This document shows positions 55,923-64,000 of a DNA stretch of 64,000 nucleotides, in pieces. Position 1 is the first letter of the stretch. Every line of letters starts with the position of its first letter. Under the pieces are notes generated by a model, which did not search any database, was not told the DNA's origin, and worked only from the letters and a program-made list of their open reading frames with translations. The position numbers were made by a program, and so were the translations under genes. The stretch comes from Planctomycetaceae bacterium (GTDB lineage: Bacteria > Planctomycetota > Planctomycetia > Pirellulales > Pirellulaceae): contig PAQH01000096.1 of NCBI GenBank assembly GCA_002709225.1, positions 1 to 64,000 of the forward strand, read 5' to 3'.

Positions 55923-57245
55923 ATGAACCGCAAATTGTCACGACGGACCGTGTTGCAAGGGGCGACGGCGGGTGCTGCAGCTGGATTTTTTGTCTCCGGT
56001 ACTGCGCCGCGTGCGGCCGACTCACCCAATGAACGGCTGAGAATTGCCGGGGTTGGCGCGACGGGCAGGGCGGGTGCTGATATTGCTGGTGTTGCCAGCC
56101 AGGACATCGTGGCGATTGCCGATGTCGATCAACAACTGCTTGAGAAAGGGGCCGCTCGTTTCCCCGGCGCGCGAAAATACGCTGACTTTCGTGACATGCT
56201 CGACCGCGAAGCGGATCGCATTGACGCGGTGGTCGTCGGCACCCCTGATCATACCCACGCCCCGGCCTCCGCGATGGCTTTACGTTTGAAGAAGCATGTC
56301 TACTGTGAGAAGCCGTTGACTCACACGGTCTATGAGGCCCGTGTGCTCGCGGACTTGGCTCAGGAGCACAAACTGGTCACGCAGATGGGGACGCAGATTC
56401 ACGCAGGTGACAATTACCGACGTGTTGTTGAATTGGTACAGGCGGGCGCGATTGGCAAAGTGCGTGAAGCGCATGTCTGGGCTTCGGCAGTCTACACAGA
56501 CGGTAAGTTTACGACGAATACCCAGGCGCCTGCGCACCTGGATTGGGATTTGTGGCTGGGACCCGCGGTCAAACGACCCTACAGTGAAGGCGTTCACCCA
56601 TTTCACTGGCGGCGTTTTTGGGATTATGGTACCGGGACGTTGGGGGATTTTGGGTGTCACTACATGGACCTGGCACACTGGGCGCTCGACTTGATGAACC
56701 CGGTGCGTGTGTCCGCTTCAGGCCCGCCTGTCGATGCGGTGACGACACCGCGTTATTGCCTGGCGACCTACGATTACCCCGCGCGTGGCGCGCACCCGCC
56801 GCTGCGTCTGTTCTGGTATGACAGTGGGAAGAAGCCGCGCCAACTGGGAGAACTCCTCAAGGAGGATCCACGTGACCAGAATGGCAAGCCGATGGGCACC
56901 GGCGGCGGACAGTTGTTTATTGGTGATGACGGTATGATCTTGGCAAATTACGGACAGCGCTGTTTGTTGCCAAAAGACCGTTTTGCGGACTACCAGCCGC
57001 CCGATCCTTCGATTGCCAAGTCGATCGGGCATCACAACGAGTGGGTGCATGCAATCAAGAATGGTGGTGCGACAACCTGTAACTTCCGTTATTCCGGCGC
57101 ATTGACCGAAGCCGTCTTGCTGGGAACGGTAGCCTATCGCACTGGTCAGACATTGGAATGGGATGCGGCCAATCTCAAAGTTACGAATTCCACCGCGGCC
57201 CAATCATTAATCCACAAGGAATACCGCAAAGGGTGGACTTTGTAA
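55923..57245 (+). CDS. Gfo/Idh/MocA-family oxidoreductase with Tat-like signal
   Basis: ORF 55842..57245, likely ATG 55923 (MNRKLSRRTVLQGATAGAAAGFFVSG). VGTPDHTHAPASAMALRLKKHVYCEKPLTHTVYEARVLADLA, TQMGTQIHAGDNYRRVVELVQAGAIG. Confidence 0.93.
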   Translation: MNRKLSRRTVLQGATAGAAAGFFVSGTAPRAADSPNERLRIAGVGATGRAGADIAGVASQDIVAIADVDQQLLEKGAARFPGARKYADFRDMLDREADRIDAVVVGTPDHTHAPASAMALRLKKHVYCEKPLTHTVYEARVLADLAQEHKLVTQMGTQIHAGDNYRRVVELVQAGAIGKVREAHVWASAVYTDGKFTTNTQAPAHLDWDLWLGPAVKRPYSEGVHPFHWRRFWDYGTGTLGDFGCHYMDLAHWALDLMNPVRVSASGPPVDAVTTPRYCLATYDYPARGAHPPLRLFWYDSGKKPRQLGELLKEDPRDQNGKPMGTGGGQLFIGDDGMILANYGQRCLLPKDRFADYQPPDPSIAKSIGHHNEWVHAIKNGGATTCNFRYSGALTEAVLLGTVAYRTGQTLEWDAANLKVTNSTAAQSLIHKEYRKGWTL

Positions 57246-57408
57246 GACACCCGGATAGGTCCGCGTAACCCGCTTGATCACGAGGGTCGCCGTGGCATGC
57301 TGCGCACGTGCGCTGGCTATCGAAACGGTAGCACCATCGCTCGCTGAGGCGACCGGTGCGGCGCAGTCCGCAGCCGAGGCGAGCGCTGGCACGTGACCGT
57401 TTGTCCGA

Positions 57409-58374
57409 CTAACGCGTGGAGGCGTCTGTCTCTGGTGGGTCGGATTTGGGTTCAATCTTCGTCTTAAACACTTGCAGCAAAATACGTGAGATGTTCTTAG
57501 CGGTGTCCGAATCGGGCGCTACCTTGTGGGCAGTGATTAACGCTTGTTTGCAGCCTGCACGATCTTGACGGTAGATCAGCTGGGCTTTGAGGAACAGAGC
57601 TTCCTGGAGATCACGACCTTGGGGTTGCATCGCTTCCAGCAGTTTGTCGACGCTTTTGAGTGTCGCGTCGGGTCCCGCGATGCGCGAGGAGGACTTGATG
57701 CGTTCCAGCTCAATCTTGGCTGCATACCGGTTCTTTAAGCCAGCCTCATTATTCTCGTCCAGCTTGATGATTTCCTGCACGGTTTGCTGATAGGTTGTCA
57801 GTACCAGCGAAGTGTCGATTTGTTGCATGGCCTGGTGCAGAAACCGAGCCCTGCCAACGCCCTGTGCCTGCTCCGCTTTGGCAAGAAATTGATCGCGGAG
57901 CTGCCGAGCTTTCGCTTTTTCTGAAAGATTGGCAACGTATTGCGGAGCTTTCTCACCGCTGTAGCCCACCTGTTTGGCGTAAGGTCGGCCGTCCGCGTCC
58001 GCCAGAAATACGGTGGGAACACCAGTGACCTGAAACGCTTCGGCGAGTTCCTTGTACTGGGCCCGCTCCTCTTCACTTTGATGCGATTTGTCGCGAGGGT
58101 TGTCCAGCAAAAGCAGAATGAACTGTTTGGGTACTTCCCGTTTGAAAATGTCCTGGCTGAGGACGTTCGTCTGCAGGGCTTTGCACGGCGGACACCAGTC
58201 GGACCCTGTGAATTCAATCAGGATGTCTTTCCCTTCCTGGGAGGCAAGTTCTTTGGCTTGTGTGAAGTCGACCAACCAACTTTCACCCGCCGCAGAGGCG
58301 AGCGTGGGCGATAGGACCCCCAAAGTGACACTTATTGTCAGGCACCAGGGCAGGAATGTTCGAACCGGGTTCAT
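57409..58374 (-). CDS. secreted thioredoxin-family protein (WCPPC)
   Basis: ORF 57409..58530, likely ATG 58374 with signal peptide. DFTQAKELASQEGKDILIEFTGSDWCPPCKALQTNVLSQDIF..VTGVPTVFLADADGRPYAKQVGYSG. Confidence 0.88.
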   Translation of the reverse strand: MNPVRTFLPWCLTISVTLGVLSPTLASAAGESWLVDFTQAKELASQEGKDILIEFTGSDWCPPCKALQTNVLSQDIFKREVPKQFILLLLDNPRDKSHQSEEERAQYKELAEAFQVTGVPTVFLADADGRPYAKQVGYSGEKAPQYVANLSEKAKARQLRDQFLAKAEQAQGVGRARFLHQAMQQIDTSLVLTTYQQTVQEIIKLDENNEAGLKNRYAAKIELERIKSSSRIAGPDATLKSVDKLLEAMQPQGRDLQEALFLKAQLIYRQDRAGCKQALITAHKVAPDSDTAKNISRILLQVFKTKIEPKSDPPETDASTR

Positions 58375-58516
58375 GTAGATGACCTGTGTTAGAGTGGTGC
58401 GACGCGCGGGTCCGCGACGGCGCGTGCCACTGCGTAGCCGGTCGCCGTGGAACCGTGTGGACACGGTCGGGGTTTCCCCGTCGATGCGAGGTGCAGCCAA
58501 AAAGCACAAGCGGAAG

Positions 58517-59116
58517 CTAACGCTGGGCAACTCCCAGTTTCTTCAATGTGGCGACGATTTGGTTCGCGTGCTTTCCGGCGTTGACTTTCTTCTCGATGTG
58601 TTTGATTGTTCCATCCTTGCCGACGTAGAAAGTCCAGCGTTCCGGGACAGTCCGCTTGTCGTGGACGACGCCGTAGGATTTGGCGACGTTCTTTTCAGGG
58701 TCGCTTAGGATCGGGTAGTCCAGCTTGAGTTCTTTGGCGTAGCGTGTATTGGTTTTGACGGTGTCACAGCTCGCCGTGAAAAAACTAACGTCAAACTTGT
58801 CGAGCCCTGACCCCTTGGCGGCGGCAATTTCCAGTTTGCGTCCACCGAGCAACTCGATACTGAAAGCCTCTTTGACTTCGCTGACACGCAGCGAACTGCA
58901 TTGGCGCGTTCAGCCACCGGTGAATGCTTTAGGGAACCAGGCGAGCACGACGGCCTGTTTGCCTTTGAAGGACGAGAGCTTGTAGGTCTTACCGTCGCTG
59001 CCCTTGAGCGTGAATTCGGGCGCGGCATCGCCCACTTTGAGGTCTGCCGCACTGGCGTGGTGTCCAGCGGCTGACAGAATCAGGCCTAACGCAAGAGTCA
59101 GTATCATTTTTCGCAT
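58517..59116 (-). CDS. secreted peroxiredoxin (AhpC/TSA family), candidate selenoprotein with in-frame TGA at the peroxidatic position
   Basis: ORF-track pieces 58910..59137 and 58517..58852 are in the same frame and separated only by TGA at 58910-58912. Reading through: [151 protein letters not shown]...LGVAQR. An AGGGAG Shine-Dalgarno-like sequence precedes ATG 59116. Confidence 0.8.
58877..58895 (-). promoter_or_regulatory. candidate bacterial SECIS element (hairpin TTCGCTG-CGTGT-CAGCGAA)
   Basis: On the minus strand: TGA-ACGCGCCAATGCAG(14 nt)-TTCGCTG-CGTGT-CAGCGAA. Perfect 7-bp stem; 5-nt apical loop with G at its second position followed by U. Confidence 0.65.
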
Positions 59117-59471
59117 GGTTTGATCTCCCTTGGTCACGGGTAGGGAAGTGGCTGGTTGTACTTAACAACAAGGGCACCCTATCATCTCGTCTGCTGGGTG
59201 TCCAATCGTGGATGATGGTTTGCCGCAGAGTCGTTGTCGCACGAGGCCCCACCGTGGCGGCGCCACGCCATGTATTTTGGGCGGCGAAATCCGCAGACGT
59301 GTTTTTCCCGGCTAGGTCGGTTATGCTTACGGCTCACGCTCCGGTTTGACTTTGCATTGGCCGCCCAGTGGTTTCCCATTGCCACGTGATGGTGCCGGCG
59401 ATCTGACGCGGAGGTTGTGCGACCGGCCAACATGGATCAACGAACGGAATTCAACACAAAAGGATCTTGTC

Positions 59472-60746
59472 ATGACGACCCAACGCCGCGAATTCTTGAA
59501 GACTGCTGCCGCGGTGGCGCCGGCAGTAACCGTACCCTACTTCTGGACCGGTATGACACACGCGGCGGCCGAACAAGATAAGCTCCAAGTCGCTTCGATT
59601 GGTGTGGGTGGCCGCGGTTCGGGAATTGGTCGACAGGCTGCCCGGTTGGGTCAGATGGTTGCTTGCTGTGATGCGGACAAGAACCGAGCCATGGGGTTCG
59701 CCAAGCCATTTGGTTGTGATGTGTATCAGGACTACCGTCAAGTTCTAGACCGTAAAGATATCGATGTCATCACGATTGGGACCCCGGATCACTGGCACGT
59801 CAAGATCGCCGTCGAAGCGATGCAGGCGGGTAAAGACGTCTATTGTGAGAAACCGCTGACACTGACGGTCGATGAGGGAAAACTTGCTCAGAAAGCGGTC
59901 AAGCAAACGGGCAGGATTCTACAGGTCGGCACCCAGCAACGTAGTGAGTACGCGAGCCGATTCTTGAAGGCGGTTGTGATTGCCCGCAGTGGACGTCTTG
60001 GTGAAACACTTAAGGCGATTTCTTCGGTAGGCCGGGCTCAAAAGGGTGGCCCGTTTACGGAGTCAGAACCGCCGGCACACCTGGATTGGAATATGTGGCT
60101 CGGGCAGGCTCCCATGACTCCGTATATCAAAGAACGGACGCACTATCAGTTCCGTTGGTGGCAGGAGTACTCTGGAGGTCAGGTGACCGATTGGGGAGTT
60201 CATCACACGGACATCGCCATGTGGGCGTTGGGAATGGAAAAGACAGGCCCGGTCTCTGTAGAGGGTAAAGGGGAATTCAATAAGGAGCCGAACTGCTATA
60301 ACGTCGCGCACTCGTTTGATACCACGATGAAATTCGCCAACGGGCATGAAATCGTACTCAATAGCGGACGAAATGAGCTGATTATCGAAGGTGAAAAAGG
60401 ACGTATTCGCGTGAACCGAGGTGGGCTTTCTGGCAAGCCGGTTGAAGAAATTATGGCCAGTAAAGAAGACACGGATTGGCTGAACCAGGAAGTGGAAAAG
60501 TTGTACGGTGGAAAGGTTGTTCCCCACATGCAAAACTTTTTCAATTGTGTGAAGAGTCGCCAGCAGCCGATCTCGGACTGTTTTTCGCACCATCGTTCCG
60601 TCAGCGTGTGCCACCTGGCAAATATTGCCATGGCACTAGATAGGAAATTAGCTTGGGACCCGGTCAAAGAAGATTTTGTCAATGACGAACAGGCTTCGTC
60701 GATGCTGTCACGGAAACAGCGTGAAGCGTTTGCAATCGTGGTTTAG
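59472..60746 (+). CDS. Gfo/Idh/MocA-family oxidoreductase with Tat-like signal
   Basis: ORF 59346..60746, likely ATG 59472 (MTTQRREFLKTAAAVAPAVTVPYFWTG). VASIGVGGRGSGIGRQAARLGQMVACCDAD, IGTPDHWHVKIAVEAMQAGKDVYCEKPLTLTVDEGK. Confidence 0.94.
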   Translation: MTTQRREFLKTAAAVAPAVTVPYFWTGMTHAAAEQDKLQVASIGVGGRGSGIGRQAARLGQMVACCDADKNRAMGFAKPFGCDVYQDYRQVLDRKDIDVITIGTPDHWHVKIAVEAMQAGKDVYCEKPLTLTVDEGKLAQKAVKQTGRILQVGTQQRSEYASRFLKAVVIARSGRLGETLKAISSVGRAQKGGPFTESEPPAHLDWNMWLGQAPMTPYIKERTHYQFRWWQEYSGGQVTDWGVHHTDIAMWALGMEKTGPVSVEGKGEFNKEPNCYNVAHSFDTTMKFANGHEIVLNSGRNELIIEGEKGRIRVNRGGLSGKPVEEIMASKEDTDWLNQEVEKLYGGKVVPHMQNFFNCVKSRQQPISDCFSHHRSVSVCHLANIAMALDRKLAWDPVKEDFVNDEQASSMLSRKQREAFAIVV

Positions 60747-60767
60747 TCGTGCCGCTAAGACGGCCCC

Positions 60768-60814
60768 GGGGCGCTGCGTTGCGGGGGCGCTGCGTTGCGG
60801 GCGAGCAACGCAGC
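60768..60814. repeat. 16-bp tandem duplication overlapping a 10-bp-stem hairpin between convergent genes
   Basis: ggggcgctgcgttgcg twice in tandem (60768-60783, 60784-60799); gctgcgttgc-gggcga-gcaacgcagc inverted repeat at 60789-60814. Confidence 0.85.
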
Positions 60815-60830
60815 AGCTCTACTGGTCGGT

Positions 60831-61877
60831 TTACACAATGAGCATCGCGTCACCGTAACTGTAGAAACGATAGCGTTCAGTGATGGCTTGTTGATAAGCT
60901 TCGCGGATTAGATCATCCCCGCCCAGTGTCTGTACCAGAATCAGTAGTGTGCTGCGCGGCAGGTGGAAATTGGTGAATAACGCGTCCGTGAACTGGAAAG
61001 TGTAGGGCGGGCGGATGAAGAGATCTGTGGTATCCGCCCAAGGTTCTAATTGACCGGTTTGGGAGGCGGTTTCGAGGACGCGGACACTTGTTGTGCCAAC
61101 GGCAATGACGCGCCCGCCAGCACGCCGGCGCTCGTCAATAAGTTGGCAGGTACTTTTTCCGATTGAGCCAGTTTCCCGGTGCATGTGATGTTCTGCGAGC
61201 GTTTCGCTTTGTAACGGCCGGAAGGTGCCCAGCCCCACATGGAGCGTGATCTCGGCGATGCCGATTCCGCGAGATGCGATGAGTTTGAGCAACGCGGTCG
61301 TAAAGTGAAGCCCGGCGGTCGGCGCGGCGACCGCTCCAGGCGAACTGGCGAACACGGTTTGATACCTCTGCCGATCACTGTCTACCATGTTGCCGCCACG
61401 GATGTAGGGTGGCAACGGCACCCGCCCAAATTTGTCCAGCAGTTCCACCAGCGGAGTGGAGGAATCGGGGCGCACCGCCCAGGCGCCATCCTCCAGACGG
61501 TGTAGCAAATCGAGAGTGAGTGTCTCGCCCGACTCGCGTGCATGCAATGTGACGGTTTCTCCAATTTGAAGTTTTCCGCGAGTCCGAGACAAGATCTTCC
61601 ACAGGTCGCGCCCGTCTGTTTCCAGGAAAAGGCCTGTCCATTGTCCACCCGTGCGAGTTCGGGTTCCCGTCAGACGGGCGGGCAGAACGCGTGTATTGTT
61701 GAGGACCAATACGTCGTTTGGCTGTAGCAGGTCCGGGAGATCACGTACGTGCAGATGCTCGATCGATTGAGAGGCACGGTCGACCAACATCAGACGCGCG
61801 TCGCTCCGGTGGGGTAGTGGTTCTTGTGCGATCAGTTCCGTTGGAAGTTGGTAGTCGTAACGATCAAGTTCAGACAT
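60831..61877 (-). CDS. queA: S-adenosylmethionine:tRNA ribosyltransferase-isomerase
   Basis: MSELDRYDYQLPTELIAQEPLPHRSDARLMLVDR, DVLVLNNTRVLPARLTGTR, GAVAAPTAGLHFTTALL, LHVGLGTFRPLQSETLAEHHMHRE, TNFHLPRSTLLILVQTLGG. Confidence 0.96.
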   Translation of the reverse strand: MSELDRYDYQLPTELIAQEPLPHRSDARLMLVDRASQSIEHLHVRDLPDLLQPNDVLVLNNTRVLPARLTGTRTRTGGQWTGLFLETDGRDLWKILSRTRGKLQIGETVTLHARESGETLTLDLLHRLEDGAWAVRPDSSTPLVELLDKFGRVPLPPYIRGGNMVDSDRQRYQTVFASSPGAVAAPTAGLHFTTALLKLIASRGIGIAEITLHVGLGTFRPLQSETLAEHHMHRETGSIGKSTCQLIDERRRAGGRVIAVGTTSVRVLETASQTGQLEPWADTTDLFIRPPYTFQFTDALFTNFHLPRSTLLILVQTLGGDDLIREAYQQAITERYRFYSYGDAMLIV

Positions 61878-62108
61878 GCGATGCTGCGGACCAAGGTAGT
61901 GAGGACACTGCGTTACAGGCGAACTGGTACCGGAAAGGAGTTGAACCAATTGCGAGAGTCAGGAGAGTGTACCGTAGTGAAGCAAGTCAGGGCAGATGAC
62001 GCAGTCGCGGATGGAGGCCCTGCTCGGGTCCAAGCGGACCGCGGTCGGTGCGTTGGTGAGCAACCTGTTGGCCCGGTTGTTGGGTGTGCTGTCGTTGCGT
62101 GGTGTTGG

Positions 62109-63005
62109 TCAATGGGTACTGTTGCCAGCTTGCTGTTGGGCCGCCGTGAGCGTGTTGAACAGCAACATCGCGACGGTCAACGGACCGACACCACCGGGTA
62201 CCGGCGTGATTTGTGCTGCCACTTCACGGACGCCTGCGAAATCGACATCACCGACGAGTCCATCGGCGGTGCGGTTGATGCCGACATCAACGACGACCGC
62301 GCCAGGTTTGACCATGTCTGGTGTAATGGCCTGAGGTCGACCGATTGCGGCAATTAGCAGGTCCGCCTGACGGGTGACTTCGGCTAGGTCAGCTGTACGG
62401 CTATGACAGACAGTGACGGTCGCATTGGCGACCTCTGGCCCACAGGTTGAATTGCGGGCTGCCAGTAACATTGCCATTGGTTTCCCGACAATGTCGCTGC
62501 GGCCGACGACAACGGCGTGTTTGCCAGCAATACTCACCTCGCACCGGTGCAACAATTGCTGGACTCCATGGGGTGTGCATGGCAAGAAGCGGGGCCGACC
62601 CTGCGACAGCAGGCCCACGTTGGCCGGATGGAATGCATCAACATCCTTCAGCGGTGACACTGCGTCTAAAACTTGTGTGGCGTCAATCTGATCCGGCAAG
62701 GGGAGCTGAATCAGAATGCCGTGGACCTGCTTATTGTGGTTCAGGTCGTTGACGAGACGGAGTAACTCATCTTGACTCGTTGTATCAGCCAGACGGTGAA
62801 GTTGGCTGTCGATGCCAACCTGTTCGCAAGCTCGCTGTTTGTTGCGCACGTAGACCTGACTGGCAGCATCCTCACCAACCAGAATGGCAGCTAGGCAGGG
62901 GCTGGAATACCCCGCGGCGAGGTGCGCCTTTACGGAACTTGCCAGTTCACTCCGGATTTCCGCGGCGCTGCCCTTACCATCCATGATTCGTGCCGCCATT
63001 GGCAT
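62109..63005 (-). CDS. folD: bifunctional methylenetetrahydrofolate dehydrogenase/methenyltetrahydrofolate cyclohydrolase
   Basis: PCLAAILVGEDAASQVYVRNKQRACEQVGI, VHGILIQLPLPDQID, DVDAFHPANVGLL, FLPCTPHGVQQLL, AVVVGRSDIVGKPMAMLL, VVDVGINRTADGLVGDVDF, ITPVPGGVGPLTVAMLLFNT. Confidence 0.96.
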   Translation of the reverse strand: MPMAARIMDGKGSAAEIRSELASSVKAHLAAGYSSPCLAAILVGEDAASQVYVRNKQRACEQVGIDSQLHRLADTTSQDELLRLVNDLNHNKQVHGILIQLPLPDQIDATQVLDAVSPLKDVDAFHPANVGLLSQGRPRFLPCTPHGVQQLLHRCEVSIAGKHAVVVGRSDIVGKPMAMLLAARNSTCGPEVANATVTVCHSRTADLAEVTRQADLLIAAIGRPQAITPDMVKPGAVVVDVGINRTADGLVGDVDFAGVREVAAQITPVPGGVGPLTVAMLLFNTLTAAQQQAGNSTH

Positions 63006-63290
63006 TCCCTCTGAACCTTTCCGTGTTCATTCGTCTCCAGACATTCCCATTGTTGTACGGGATTACGAGTCAGTCGACCAGCGAGCGGTGGGCCCAGCCC
63101 GCGGCGGGCGTGCTATTTTGAGTCCGAGGGCCTCTGTGCTTTGAGTTTGCCGGGGCGCTCCCCTTTGCCGGGCCGCGTGAATCTGCCATACTTCGGGACC
63201 TTGCTCGGGCGTTTCTGCCGGGCACTCATCAGACTTGGAACTGGGCGGCCGACCGCCTCGCCGAAGACGTCGATTTGCAGCGGAGATTGT

Positions 63291-64000
63291 ATGTACAAGA
63301 ATCTGAATTCCTGGACGCTGGGTATTTCCGGTCGCCAGAGTGAATTGATTGAACTGGCTTTGACTTATGGGTTTCGTGGTATCGACATCGATATCCAGGA
63401 TATGATCGGCCGTTCCGAGTCAAAAGGCGTTGAACACGCTACCCGGTTTTTGCTAAGCGCGCAGAAGTTGTTGCGTATTGGCGGATTTGATCTTCCCGTG
63501 GTTTGGACCGAGGACGAGGCGACCTATAAGGCCGATCTCGCGAAGTTGCCACAGGTCGCTGAAATGGCTGCCATGGTTGGTGCGCAGGGTTGTGTTACGA
63601 CAGTCGTCGCGGCCAGCGCGAACCTCCCGTACCAAGAGAACTTTGAACTCCACCGCGAACGCCTTGCTGAGATGGCTGGCATTTTGGCGCAGCACGATAT
63701 TCGCTTGGGCCTCGCCTTTGAATCGGCACCGTCACACCGTGAAGGAAAAGAATACGAATTTGTTTTCCAGGTTGAGCCGCTGTTGACTCTCATCAAGACC
63801 GTGTCCGCCGAGAACGTAGGAATCTTGTTGGACAGTTGGCACTGGCATGTTGGCGGTGGCGGCGCGGACCAACTTACGGAGTTGGATCCAGAGCAGATTG
63901 TCGCGGTGCGGCTGGCCGATATTCCGGATGATGTGAATCTCACGACGATCGATGATTCTCAACGGGTTGCTCCGGGGGATGGTGGGCTGGTGGATTGTGC
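63291..64000 (+). CDS. sugar phosphate isomerase/epimerase (xylose-isomerase-like TIM barrel), truncated by the window edge
   Basis: ATG 63291: MYKNLNSWTLGISGRQSELIELALTYGFRGIDIDIQDMIGRS...IRLGLAFESAPSHREGKEYEFVFQVEPLLTLIKTVSAENVGILLDSWHWHVGGG; open to the window end. Confidence 0.85.
   Translation, partial: MYKNLNSWTLGISGRQSELIELALTYGFRGIDIDIQDMIGRSESKGVEHATRFLLSAQKLLRIGGFDLPVVWTEDEATYKADLAKLPQVAEMAAMVGAQGCVTTVVAASANLPYQENFELHRERLAEMAGILAQHDIRLGLAFESAPSHREGKEYEFVFQVEPLLTLIKTVSAENVGILLDSWHWHVGGGGADQLTELDPEQIVAVRLADIPDDVNLTTIDDSQRVAPGDGGLVDC

Noticed and set aside
58910-59137. Treating the peroxiredoxin N-terminal piece as a complete short ORF or simple pseudogene
   Set aside because: Downstream reading frame is intact for about 130 codons, the only disruption is TGA exactly at the catalytic Cys position, and a SECIS-like hairpin follows. 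Pseudogene remains the main alternative but fits less well.
1-64000. Phage-defence, biosynthetic or mobile-element island
   Set aside because: No integrase, transposase, toxin-antitoxin, restriction-modification, CRISPR-Cas, NRPS or PKS signatures recognised in any large ORF; the gene content looks like chromosomal core plus lineage-typical planctomycete genes.

Overview
About 64 kb of high-GC, gene-dense bacterial chromosome. The gene content points to a planctomycete: DUF1552, DUF1592-type, DUF1553 and DUF1501 proteins, Gfo/Idh/MocA oxidoreductases with Tat-like leaders, LRR/FGE proteins and a bacterial H4MPT-dependent mch gene. I support about 41 CDSs, mostly metabolic or secreted proteins. 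I saw no rRNA, tRNA, CRISPR array, integrase or transposase. The strongest unexplained signal is at 58517-59116 (minus strand). There, a secreted peroxiredoxin ORF is interrupted only by an in-frame TGA at the position of the peroxidatic cysteine (FPKAFTGG-[TGA]-TRQC). A perfect 7-bp stem with a 5-nt, GU-containing loop starts 14 nt after the TGA, which fits a bacterial SECIS element. This is a candidate selenoprotein that automatic annotation would split into two fragments. Other notable items are a one-base frameshift in an isochorismatase-family hydrolase (G-run at 32301-32304), a tightly packed mch / ATP-grasp / OleC-like ligase operon, a histidine kinase with a CxxCH sensor motif, a thioredoxin-protease fusion, a PPi-type phosphofructokinase signature, and intergenic hairpins that look REP-like. 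All calls come from reading the sequence and the ORF translations; no database search was run.
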